A stretch of 58,846 bases of DNA from Gemmatimonadota bacterium. Lineage in GTDB: Bacteria; Gemmatimonadota; Gemmatimonadetes; Longimicrobiales; Gaopeijiaceae. Where the stretch lies: positions 1 through 58,846 of the forward strand of contig JAPPGM010000139.1 of NCBI GenBank assembly GCA_028874995.1, written 5' to 3'. The notes under the pieces were generated by a model. It was not told the origin of the DNA. It saw only the letters and a program-made list of their open reading frames with translations, and did no database searches. Position 1 is the first letter of the stretch. Each line of letters begins with the position of its first letter. Both the position numbers and the translations under genes were made by a program. This document shows positions 26,474-35,809 of this stretch, piece by piece.

Positions 26474-29400
26474 CTACCGCCTCCAATCCGGCGGAGCGGG
26501 AATCCCCCGGCTCACATGGACGACCAATCCCGGCTCCGGCAGGAGCGCTCGAAGCACCTCATAGTGCCCGACGCTCGCGGCGAGCGCGATGTCCGGGCGG
26601 CGGCGCAGGAATCCTCGCAGCTGCCCGGTTCGCGGGTCGGTCAACAGGATCGAGGCCGTCGCGCCCTCCCGCGAGACCTCGGTGCGGCCCTCGGGACCGA
26701 CGAGTTTGATCCGGTCCAGAGTCGTCTCCCACTCGGGCTGCACGGGAATCATGAGGGCGAACGCAGCACCCCCGCCGTGGTCCAATGACCCCATGCCCAG
26801 AGAGTAGGAAAACAGTTCGCGGCCGCGATCGTCGTGCGCCGTGAGTCTGTACGGCCCGGGATCAATGTGATGGGTGGGCACGGCGTCGAGCACGAAAGCC
26901 GGTTCGAGCTGCAACTCCCCATCCGGCTGGACGCCCCCCCAGACCATGAGCGACCGCACCCGAGCTGCCCGTTGGTCTACCTGTCGCGCTTGAGACCCGT
27001 CGTCCCTGAGCCGCCAGCCCAGGGCCTGAGAGTGATAGAATCCGCTGATCCACTTCGTGCGCTCCCCGCAGTAGCTCATGACTTCAGGGCTGTCCGGCGC
27101 GCGCAGTTCGCGCGCGCGCATGTCGAAGCCCCACGAGCCGATGTTTCCTTTTGGATACGGGAAATTCAGGTCGGGATCGCCCACGTTGCACGGGGCGTGC
27201 GGAAGGGTCATCAGGTGCCCGAGCTCGTGCGCAAGAACATTGTTGTTCTGCCAGAAGTGGTCGGCCCCTTCGGGTTCGAGGCCCACCCCGGCCGCCTGGA
27301 GCTCGTAGGACGCGACTCCACAGCACCCGCTCCACACCCCGACCCAGTGACCCCTGCCGCCTTCGGCCTCCTTGGCGGCGAAAGTGGCCCAGATGATCGC
27401 GATCATGTTGCCGGCCGACGGCTGCTCGTCCAACCATATGGGGTCGTGGTGCACAACGTCCACACCGTGTACCGGCAGGAACTCCCGCGTCGCCCAGAGG
27501 AGCGGGGAGTCGGGCGTGATTCCGTTGACCTTGGCCAACAATGCAGAGTCGGGTTGCTCGGTCCAGAGGAAGGTGATGAGGGTGAGTTCGTACGTCGGCA
27601 CGCCCACGAGCTCAAGCGACGTCTCGCCTTGGCCGGGAAGTCGCGTGGTGACTCCGAGATCCGGATCGAGCGTTCCCTCCGGATCGATCTCGACGACCAT
27701 CGCTACCCCGGGCTGGAGCACGGATCCCGGGATGATCGCATTGAGCGAGAGGTCCAGATCGCTTTCGTCCACGCTGGCGGGAACGGTGGTGCCCGTACCC
27801 GGGAGATCGACCGCATACACCTCCGAATCTCCCCGGTAAAAGGTCGCTCGCGCGGGAGGAATGGCAACACCTGCGTCCGCAGCCTCTTCCGATACCACAA
27901 ACACCCGCAGAAGCGCCGAATCCCCGGCGATCAGAGGCACCGGATACTCCCTCGACTGCACAGCCTGGGTCAGGTACGCGTCGCTGCCGGCAGCGATCAC
28001 ACACCTTCTCACAAAGGTGGCCCCGACACCGCGAAGCCACGCGAGAAACTGCGGATTCGTGGGGGCGCACAGCTCGGTGCCGCCGAGGAGCAGCCTGCGG
28101 AGGGCCTTGAGTTGCGTGAGTTCGGCGGGCAACGGCCCGGTGAGCCCGGCGTTGTTGGCGGCGGACATCACCTGGAGCCGCCTCAGATTCCCGAACTCGG
28201 GCGGGATCGGCCCACTGAAGTCGTTGCCCTGAAGCTCCATGATTTCGAGGTTGCCCAAATCCCCTAACTCGGCTGGAAGGGGCCCGGACAAGTCGTTTCC
28301 GTCCAGGGCCAGCCAGCGGGAGTCGCCAGGCGCGACCCAGCTCCTCGGGCAGCTCGCCGTCCAGGCGATTGTTGCTCAGCCGCAGAACCGAAAGGTTGGT
28401 TGCGTGGCCAAGTGCCGGGGGGATCGAACCGGTGAAGTCGTTGTCGTGCAGGTGCAGCTTGTCGAGACCGGTCATGCCGCCTATCTCTGGCGGGATAGCG
28501 CCGGAGAAGCCGTTTCCGTTGAGCCACAGTTGCCGGACCTTCTTCAGCTTTCCGATCTCGGCCGGCAGCGGGCCGGAGAAGTTGCTCAGATACCCGTTGA
28601 GCACAACCAGCTCGACGAGGTCGCCGATTTCGGGTGGAAGCGTTGTGAGTTCCGTGAAATGGAGTTCCAGGACCTCCAGCTCTGACAGCTGCCCGATCTC
28701 GGCTGGAACGGTGCCGCTCAAGTTGGTCGAGCTGAGCTTGAGCCATTTGATCGACTCCATGTCGCCGATCTCCGGGGGAATGGCGCCGGTGATCCCGAAG
28801 TTGAGATCCAGATCCAGTCGCAGGAGTCTCTTCAATGCCCCGATCTCGGCTGGAAGGGTGCCAGCGAGGTCGTTCTTGTCCAATTGCAGTTCCGTGACGA
28901 AGCCGTGGGAATCGATCTTGACGCCCCACCACGTGTCCAGCGCCTCATCCGTCGCCCAATTCGTCGATTCCTTCCATGATGATCCTCCCAACTGCCGGAA
29001 TATCGCGCGCAACGCCTCGTATTCCCGCCGGATCGCGGATGGCCCCACCGCGATAATTACCGAATCCGACACTTGGTCCGATGTCGCCGTTATCGTCGCG
29101 ACCCCCTCGGCCACGGCGGTGACCACTCCCTCCGTCGACACGCCGGCCACGGCCGACGCGCTGGACGACCATGCAACGGGCGCTTCCGGCAGCGCCACGC
29201 CGGTGGTGTCGCGCACGGTGGCCGTAAACTGCGCCTGCTCGCCCGGACCGAAGACACGGGGACGGTCGGGGCTGATGGTGACGCTCCCAATCAACGGTCT
29301 GGGGAACACTGTCAACGCGGCCACCTGCGAGGCGCTCAGGTCCCCGTCGCTCACCGTGACCGTCAGGGTGGCGCTTCCCGCGTCAAGACCCCAAACCGTG

Positions 29401-29714
29401 ACGACCGAGCCCACTACCGTCGCGCCAGCCAGGCCTGGGTCCGAAACCGTTGCGGAGTACGTCAGGGCGTCCCCGTCAGGATCGTCAAAATACTGTGCGA
29501 CGTTCAGCGTCACCGTGTCGCCGATCGCGAGTTCCAGTGCGGGTATGCTGCCCACCGCCACCGGGGCCCGATTCACCGGTTCCGGGGGGGTGGGCGGGGG
29601 GTCCCCGCACGCTGCTAGCCACGCGCCGAGGACTATCGTGCAGGCAACTCGCGCGCTTGGCGTAGTCCGGGACGAAGCGAACCACGAAGGGGCAGGGACT
29701 GCGATCGTCTTCAT
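26474..29714 (-). pseudogene. LRR lipoprotein with metzincin-like domain, split by a frameshift
   Basis: Two overlapping frames (29714 to about 28330, and about 28330 to 26474) join into one protein of about 1080 residues. MKTIAVPAPSWFASS, then TIVLGAWLAACG, is a lipoprotein signal. Next come a cadherin/Ig-like unit (RAPVAVGSIPALELAIGDTV), a Big_2-like unit (SVTISPDRPRVFGPGEQAQF), and plant-type leucine-rich repeats (NDLAGTLPAEIGALKRL, NGFSGAIPPEIGGMTGLDKL). One base too many near 28330 breaks ELGRA from GDSRWLALDGNDLSGPLP. The second frame holds more repeats and a protease-like domain with HELGHLMTLPH (HExxHx5H) and a possible Met-turn VMSYCG, as in metzincin or M66-type peptidases. It is active only if the shift is an assembly error. 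Confidence 0.65.
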
Positions 29715-29844
29715 GCGCGGGCACCTGACGCGGGTAGCATTCTCGCTGCAATGGATTGGTTCAGCAGAGGTGCCGCAAGCGATCGTGGTTTCCCCCCATA
29801 TGGCGTGGTCCTTTCTGCAGGTGGCGGTTTGGCGGGCACTCCCC

Positions 29845-31935
29845 TCACCCCTCCCGTTCCGCCGCCTCCGCCACGATCTTCTCCACCCTCATCGGCGGCA
29901 CCAGGTCATACCCCAGCAGCTTCCGCCGGTGGAAACCCCGCCCCTGCGTAATCGACCGCAACACGGACGCGTACTTGTACAGCTCCGCCTCGGCCACCTG
30001 CGCCATGATCGCCGTCTTCCCCCCCAGCGGCTCCATGCCCAGCACACGCGCCGAGCGGCCGTTCAGGTCGCCCATGATGTCGCCCACGTACTCGTCCGGC
30101 GCCGTCACCGTCACCTCGATGATCGGCTCCAGGAGCGCCGGCTTCGCCTTCTCGGCCACGTTCCTGAACGCGTACGACCCCGCCACCTTGAATGCGATGT
30201 CCGACGAGTCCACCGAGTGGTACGAGCCGTCATAGCACTCGGCCTCGAAGTCGACCACGGGATAGCCTGCGACCACGCCCTTCGTGGCCGCCTCCTGGAT
30301 GCCGCGGTTCACCGACGGCACGTACTTGGTGGGAATCACGCCGCCCTTGATCGAGCTGATGAACTCGTAGCCCTCGCCCCGGTCACGCGGCCGCAGCCGC
30401 ACCCAGCAGTCCCCGAACTGACCCCTGCCGCCCGTCTGCTTCTTGAAGCGCCCCTGTCCTTCCGCCTCGGCGGTGATCGTTTCGCGATACGCGATCCGGG
30501 GGGCCTCGGTCTCCACCGAAACCCCGTACTTCCTCTTCATCCTCTCGAACTGCACGTCCAGGTGCAGCTCCCCCATGCCACGCGCGATCGTCTGCCGGAT
30601 CTCGGGGTTGAACCCGGCGGCGAAGGTCGGGTCCTCCTCGCGCAGCTTGCTCAGCGCCTCGCCCAGCTTGTCCTCGTCGGCGCGGGCGACTCCGCGCACG
30701 GCGATCGAGATGTCGGGCTGGGGGAAGACCACGCCCTCGATCGTGACCGGGTTCGCCGGCGCGCTCAGGGTGTCGTTGGTGTGGGTCGACTTGAGCTTCG
30801 CCACGACCCCGATATCGCCGGCGTGGAGCCCGTCCACCTCGACGCGTTCCCGCGCCTGCGGAATGGCCAGGTGGTTGATGCGCTCCGAAGCGCTCCGGCC
30901 CGCGTTTCGCAGCTCGGTCCCGTTGACGATCATTCCCGAGTACACGCGGAAGAGCGAAAGTTCGCCCACGTGGGGTTCCGCGCTCGTCTTGAAGACCAGC
31001 GCGCTGACGCTCTCGTCGTCGGCTTTACGAAGCTGGACGGATTCGCCGTTGCCGTTGGTGGCCTCCACCTCGCCGGACTGACCCGGGTGCGGCAGCAGCG
31101 CGACCATCATGTCCATGAGCTCACGCACTCCGAAGGACTGCTCCGCGGCACCGCAGAAAACGGGCACCACTTCTCCCTCCGCGACCGCTCCGGCGAGCGC
31201 GGCCAACTGCTCCTCCAGGCTGATCTCCTCCCCCTCCAGATAGCGGTCCAGGAGCTCCTCGTCGGTCGTGGCGAGGGTCTCCATGAGCTCGGTCTGCCAG
31301 GTTTCCACATCGTCCGCCACCTCGTCGGGGGACGGGATCTCCTCGTAGTCGCCGGTCGTCGAACCGTCCTTGTACGCGTATGCCTTGTTGGTGAGGAGGT
31401 CGACCACGCCCTTGAAGCTGCTCGCTGCGCCGATCGGGATCTGCACCGGAATGGCCCCGGGCGCGAGATCGTCCCTGACCTCGTTCAGAACCTTGCCGAA
31501 GTTCGCGTGCATCTTGTCCATCATCGACACGAAGATCATGCGGGGGAGCGCGCGGTCGTCGCAGAGCTGCCAGACCATCTCCGTGCCCACCTCCACTCCG
31601 GATGTGGCGCTCACGGTGACGAGCGCGGAGTCGGCGACCCGCGCGGCCGCCGTGGCGTCACCCACGAAGTCCATGTAGCCGGGCGTGTCGAGGAGGTTGA
31701 CCTTGGTCCCCTCCCGGATGGCGTGCGCTACCGTAAGCTGCATCGACATGCCGTGGCCGGTCTCTTCGGGGGTGGTCATCGTGAGCGCCGTTCCCGCGCC
31801 CACATTGCCCTTGCGTCTGGACGTCCCGGCTGCAAAACACACTGCGTCTATGAGCGTCGTCTTCCCCGACCCTCCGTGCCCGAGAACCACCACGTTGCGG
31901 ATGTTCTCCGTTCTGAACGACCTGGCCGCGGCCAT
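29845..31935 (-). CDS. elongation factor G-like GTPase with altered G motifs
   Basis: 696 residues spanning all EF-G domains. The P-loop is GHGGSGKT (19-26), switch II is DTPGY (83-87) instead of DTPGH, and the G4 position reads SMMD (137-140) where canonical EF-G has NKMD. The G5 region is CGAA (261-264) rather than GSA. The C-terminal domains are well conserved (GMGELHLDVQ, GRGQFGDCWVRLRPRDRG, GDIMGDLNGRSARVLGMEPL). DTPGY is typical of the EF-G2/FusA2-like paralogue rather than the main translocase, so the canonical fusA should be elsewhere. Possible roles are translation control under stress or ribosome recycling. Located between the metalloprotease lipoprotein and the rhomboid gene. Confidence 0.85.
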   Translation of the reverse strand: MAAARSFRTENIRNVVVLGHGGSGKTTLIDAVCFAAGTSRRKGNVGAGTALTMTTPEETGHGMSMQLTVAHAIREGTKVNLLDTPGYMDFVGDATAAARVADSALVTVSATSGVEVGTEMVWQLCDDRALPRMIFVSMMDKMHANFGKVLNEVRDDLAPGAIPVQIPIGAASSFKGVVDLLTNKAYAYKDGSTTGDYEEIPSPDEVADDVETWQTELMETLATTDEELLDRYLEGEEISLEEQLAALAGAVAEGEVVPVFCGAAEQSFGVRELMDMMVALLPHPGQSGEVEATNGNGESVQLRKADDESVSALVFKTSAEPHVGELSLFRVYSGMIVNGTELRNAGRSASERINHLAIPQARERVEVDGLHAGDIGVVAKLKSTHTNDTLSAPANPVTIEGVVFPQPDISIAVRGVARADEDKLGEALSKLREEDPTFAAGFNPEIRQTIARGMGELHLDVQFERMKRKYGVSVETEAPRIAYRETITAEAEGQGRFKKQTGGRGQFGDCWVRLRPRDRGEGYEFISSIKGGVIPTKYVPSVNRGIQEAATKGVVAGYPVVDFEAECYDGSYHSVDSSDIAFKVAGSYAFRNVAEKAKPALLEPIIEVTVTAPDEYVGDIMGDLNGRSARVLGMEPLGGKTAIMAQVAEAELYKYASVLRSITQGRGFHRRKLLGYDLVPPMRVEKIVAEAAEREG

Positions 31936-32059
31936 GCCACCTCCTTGCTGACTGTCTTCGAGAAGCCCATTCGGCCGAAGGAGAGTACCCCGGCAGCGGC
32001 ACCGCGTCGAGAGATGCCAGTGCGTCTGGTGAATGGGCGACGGGATGGGGATTGTAGAA

Positions 32060-32077
32060 ACCCGCTTATGGGCGGGT
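32060..32077 (-). terminator. hairpin downstream of rhomboid gene
   Basis: ACCCGC and GCGGGT form a perfect 6-bp stem with a 6-nt loop; on the minus strand it is followed by TTTCT. It lies 114 nt after the rhomboid stop and before the EF-G-like gene. Weak U-tract. Confidence 0.35.
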
Positions 32078-32190
32078 CAAGGCGGGGGCGGGGCCTCTTG
32101 CGGCGCCTCGTGCGCCACGGGCGGCGAATCCGCGCGAGGTTTCTCCCCGGGCTGGCTGGTACGGGCAAGGAGTCCGCAGGGGAATCCGGC

Positions 32191-33171
32191 TCAGTTCAAC
32201 TGCGTCTGGCGCGACACCCGCTCCAGAAGCTCGCGCTCTTCCTCGGTCAGCGAGTTGATGCCCTGCGCGGAGATCTTGTCGAGCACCTCATCCACCTGGT
32301 CGAGCTCCCGGCGCGCCCGCTCCTCGGCCATGTGTTCCTCGATGACCCGCATGGCCGCCACGTCGCGGGGATCGCGCACCGATCGCGTTGTCCGCCGAGA
32401 CTTCTCCTCGTCCTTCCACAGCTTCGGCCCGGCCGGGGTAACGCCAAGCATCCGCGCGAGTTTGCGCCAGTCCGTGCCGCGCCGCTTGCGGCCGCCGCGC
32501 TCGCTCTTGCCCGCACCCCCAGCACCCGGCCCCCAGTCCCCCTTCCCCGCGTACCTCGACCCACTGTACGACGGCATCCACCCGCTCTTCACCATCAGGA
32601 AACCCGCCACCGCCCCACCCAGATGCGCCAGGTGCGCCACCCCGTCCCGGTTGGCGCCGATGGCGCTCACGAAGCTCAGCGCCACCAGGAAGCCCACCAG
32701 CCACTTCACCTTCACGGGGAACAGCGCCCAGACGTAGACCGTCTGGTTCGGCCAGGCCAGCGCAAACGCCAGCATGATGCCGTAGCACGCCGCCGACGCC
32801 CCCACGATCACCGCGTCGGAGAAGGCGAAGCTGAGCAGCACGCCCCCCAGCCCGCACACCAGGTAGAACTTGAGGAAGAGGTCCGAGCCCCAGCGCTCCT
32901 CGAGCGGCGGCCCGAAGAAGAAGATGAAGAGCAGGTTCATGAGCAGGTGCCAGAGGCCCGCGTGCATGAACATGTAGGTGACCATGCCCCACGGCCGCGC
33001 CAGGAGCCGGTCGGGCGAGAAGGCGAAGAGGTCGAACATCTCCCCCTGGCCCACGAGGACCGTCACCAGGAATACCCCCGCGTTCGCCATGAGCAGAATC
33101 TTGACCCACGGCGTCACCCGCAGGCGCGGGCCGGCGCTTCCGTATGACGGGGGCTGGCTCGTGTATCTCAC
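32191..33171 (-). CDS. rhomboid-family intramembrane serine protease
   Basis: 326 residues from GTG 33171, chosen because GGAGGAG lies just upstream and the alternative at 33207 has none. The membrane core (about 24-195) holds six predicted segments with the rhomboid marks WGMVTYMFMHAGLWHLLMNL, the serine motif GASAACYG with S126, and the His motif AHLAHLGG with H183. The usual residue after the catalytic Ser is Gly; here it is Ala. A cytoplasmic tail of about 120 residues is basic and Gly-rich, then helical (RELDQVDEVLDKISAQGINS, then LTEEERELLERVS), like the C-terminal helix seen in DUF6576-type rhomboids. Substrates unknown. Confidence 0.85.
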   Translation of the reverse strand: MRYTSQPPSYGSAGPRLRVTPWVKILLMANAGVFLVTVLVGQGEMFDLFAFSPDRLLARPWGMVTYMFMHAGLWHLLMNLLFIFFFGPPLEERWGSDLFLKFYLVCGLGGVLLSFAFSDAVIVGASAACYGIMLAFALAWPNQTVYVWALFPVKVKWLVGFLVALSFVSAIGANRDGVAHLAHLGGAVAGFLMVKSGWMPSYSGSRYAGKGDWGPGAGGAGKSERGGRKRRGTDWRKLARMLGVTPAGPKLWKDEEKSRRTTRSVRDPRDVAAMRVIEEHMAEERARRELDQVDEVLDKISAQGINSLTEEERELLERVSRQTQLN

Positions 33172-33362
33172 GGTTCTCCTCCATATGTGACGGTCGGCCC
33201 ACGGCACCGAACCGGCGGCGGCGGCGGAAACCCCGCTACCAGAGTAGTGCCACCGTCCGCTCCGGGTAAGGACGGTGGGCGTGCCCGCAAGCGACTCCCT
33301 CTACCTATGTAGACAGCTTTCGGTTCCAAAACGTGCAAGGCCGCCTGAACCCTGCCTGCGGT

Positions 33363-34526
33363 TCACCCCGGTTCCCGCAGAGCCTCGGCCAGCGCAAAGC
33401 ACCCCGCTACCGGCACGACCGATATCCTGGCGTCGACGTCGTATCCCTCTTCACCGGGGTACACCACCCAGAGGTGATCGAGCCTGAGGTCCTCGAGCGC
33501 TACCCTCATGGACCGCGTCGAACCGGGGGCGTCGGCGTATTTGAACTCGAAGCCGTAGCGCTTTCCATGGTGCCGGATGAACAGGTCGAGTTCCGCCCCT
33601 CCATGGGTTCCCCAGAAGTAGGCGTCCCTGGTGTCGAAGGCGGCGAGGATCTGCTCGATGGCGAAACCCTCGAACGAGGCGCCAAGCTTGGGATGGCCCG
33701 AAAGCGCGCGGTCGTCGGGCAGGCCGAGAAGAGCATGCAGCAATCCGCTGTCGCGGAGGTACACCTTGGGTGACTTGACCTGTCGTTTTCCGAGGTTCTC
33801 GAACCAAGGAGGCAGGGCGCGCACCATGAACGCCCCGACGAGGATGTCGAGGTAGTTGCGCGCGGTCCCCTCACTCGCACCCAGCGCGCGGGCGAACTCC
33901 GCGGCGTTCCAGACCTGGCCGTGGTAGTGGGCGACCATCGTCCAGAAGCGCCTGAGCCTTTCGGCCGGCACGGTGATTCCGAAACGGGGCAGATCGCGCT
34001 CCAGGAAAGTCCGGAGAAAGTTCCGCCGCCACAGCGCCGAACCTCTGGTATTCGGAGCCAGATAGGAACGTGGGAATCCGCCCCGGAGCCACAGCTTCCG
34101 CCACGCGCCGCGATCCACTTCGCCGAGATCGAAACCGGCCAGATCCACCAGTCCGACGCGTCCGGCGAGGGTCTCCGAGACACCCCTGACCAGCGTCGGT
34201 GATGCGCTGCCCAGCAACAGAAACCGTGCCGGGTTGCCGGGTCGGTCAACAAGCACCCTCACCGTTTCGAAGAGAGAAGGCGAGTGTTGCACTTCGTCGA
34301 TCACAACCAACCCCTCCAGCCCACCCAGGGTGACTTCGGGCGTCGCCAAACGACGGCGATCGGTCGCCCTCTCAAGGTCGAAGTAGGTGCTGCGCGGTGA
34401 TCCCTGCGCAATCGCCCTCGCCAGCGTCGTCTTGCCGCACTGGCGCGGCCCGGTCAACGCCGCGACCGGATGCACCGAGAAGGCGTCCCGGATGCGCTCA
34501 TTCGGAGTGGGGCGACTAATGATCAT
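33363..34526 (-). CDS. AAA ATPase with DUF4143 domain
   Basis: 387 residues from ATG 34526 (a TTG at 34556 is also possible). Walker A GPRQCGKTT at 26-34 follows VAALT, and Walker B is LVVIDEVQHS. The sensor-like LLLGSAS and the C-terminal DUF4143 part (VWNAAEFARALGASEGTARN, then KVYLRDSGLLHALLGL, then GAELDLFIRHHGKRYGFEFK) are complete. The last segment has the restriction-endonuclease-like ELDL..FEFK pattern of this family. Such ATPases are common stand-alone accessory genes whose function is unsettled. It stands alone, with gaps on both sides. Confidence 0.85.
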   Translation of the reverse strand: MIISRPTPNERIRDAFSVHPVAALTGPRQCGKTTLARAIAQGSPRSTYFDLERATDRRRLATPEVTLGGLEGLVVIDEVQHSPSLFETVRVLVDRPGNPARFLLLGSASPTLVRGVSETLAGRVGLVDLAGFDLGEVDRGAWRKLWLRGGFPRSYLAPNTRGSALWRRNFLRTFLERDLPRFGITVPAERLRRFWTMVAHYHGQVWNAAEFARALGASEGTARNYLDILVGAFMVRALPPWFENLGKRQVKSPKVYLRDSGLLHALLGLPDDRALSGHPKLGASFEGFAIEQILAAFDTRDAYFWGTHGGAELDLFIRHHGKRYGFEFKYADAPGSTRSMRVALEDLRLDHLWVVYPGEEGYDVDARISVVPVAGCFALAEALREPG

Positions 34527-34707
34527 CTTTGAATAATAATCCGTGAAAATCCTCAAGTAAATTGCCGATATTCATGGTCTATGGTGGGGTCGGCGGGGTG
34601 GCGAACAAGGCGTTCTTCGACATCGACCTTGAACGACTGCGACTGCACGAGGACCGCCGCGTGGGTCTGCGCGCCGCAGGGAGCGGCCGGCCCACTCGCT
34701 GACAGGG

Positions 34708-35745
34708 TCATCCGCACCCCAGCAGACAGATCCTCTCACACATCTCCGGGAAACCCAATCCAGCCGCCCGCGCCGCCTTCGGCAACAGGCTGTTTCCGGT
34801 AAGCCCCGGCAACGCATTGGCCTCGAGGCACCACAAACTGCCGGCCGTGTCCATCATGAAGTCCACACGCGAAAAGTGCTCCATGCGGAGGAGCCGGTGC
34901 ACCTTCAGCGCCTCCGCCTGGAGCGCGCCGGCCAGCTCGTCCGGTATCCGCGCCGGCGCCGTCTCCACCGCCATCCCCGGCTCGTACTTGCTTTCGAAGT
35001 CGAAGAGTTCTCCCACCGGTTCGATTTCGACTACCGGCAGCGCCTCTTCGCCGAGGATCCCGACGGTGAATTCGCGCCCCTCCACGTACGCCTCGTACAT
35101 GACCACGTCCCCCCCACCCCCCGCCTCCACCGTCGCGGCCTCCACCTCGCGCACGGACCGCGCCAGCGTCAGGCGCACCGACGAGCCCCCCGACATCGGC
35201 TTCACGATCACCGGCAGCCCCAGCCGCTCCACCACCTCCCCACCCGGCGCCGCCCCCGCGATCCAGTCCGGGGTGGCCACCCCGGCGTCGCGCAACAACC
35301 GCTTCGTCAAGTCCTTGTCCATCGCCAGCGCGCACGCCACCGGACCGCTGCCCGCGTAGCGGATTCCCGAAACCTCGAGCAGCCTCTGGATCGTCCCGTC
35401 CTCTCCGGCGCCCCCGTGGAGCGCCACGAACACCGCGTCCGCCTCCGCGAGCGCGGGTTCCGAAGCGATCACCGCGCGTTCGGGCAACACATTCGGCGGG
35501 CCCTCAGGCGGACCCGGCACCTCCGCCCGGCCGATCCCCGATTCCAGAATCCGCCGCTCGATTTCGGGCGCCATCACGCCCACGGCGGCGTCGATGCTCG
35601 TCACCCGGTGTCCCCTGGAGCGCAGTGCAGCGGCCACTTCGCACCCGCTGGCCAGCGAAACCTCCCGCTCCTCCGAGCTGCCCCCCATGAGCACGGCGAC
35701 GCGGAGCCTCTCCCCGCCCGGCCCGCACCCCACATTGCGGGTCAA
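34708..35745 (-). CDS. ddl: D-alanine--D-alanine ligase
   Basis: 345 residues from a TTG with GGAGGG 4 nt upstream. It is an ATP-grasp enzyme that joins two D-Ala for peptidoglycan. Signature parts are VAVLMGGSSEEREVSLASG near the N-terminus, FVALHGGAGEDGTIQRLLE, YAGSGPVACALAMDK, the ATP-grasp region LPVIVKPMSGGSSVRLTLAR and EFTVGILG, and the metal-binding end FSRVDFMMDTAGSLWCLEAN then LPGLTGNSLLPKAA. All expected catalytic blocks are present and length is normal. It lies 64 nt after the cystathionine beta-synthase gene on the same strand. Confidence 0.92.
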   Translation of the reverse strand: MTRNVGCGPGGERLRVAVLMGGSSEEREVSLASGCEVAAALRSRGHRVTSIDAAVGVMAPEIERRILESGIGRAEVPGPPEGPPNVLPERAVIASEPALAEADAVFVALHGGAGEDGTIQRLLEVSGIRYAGSGPVACALAMDKDLTKRLLRDAGVATPDWIAGAAPGGEVVERLGLPVIVKPMSGGSSVRLTLARSVREVEAATVEAGGGGDVVMYEAYVEGREFTVGILGEEALPVVEIEPVGELFDFESKYEPGMAVETAPARIPDELAGALQAEALKVHRLLRMEHFSRVDFMMDTAGSLWCLEANALPGLTGNSLLPKAARAAGLGFPEMCERICLLGCG

Positions 35746-35809
35746 GCCGCCCTCCGCACTTCGGCCCCGGCCGACCCATGGCGCCCGCTCTCCCCCCGGG
35801 TCATCGCCC

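Noticed and set aside
29791-29812. CCCCCCATATGG upstream of the LRR lipoprotein
   Set aside because: The right half of the palindrome is missing and no directional element is found; too weak to include with the regulon motif.
28369-33147. Very long open frame on the plus strand (about 1590 codons)
   Set aside because: It is antisense to the LRR, EF-G-like and rhomboid genes; its product is Arg/His/Pro-rich with no motifs, a usual artefact of high-GC DNA.
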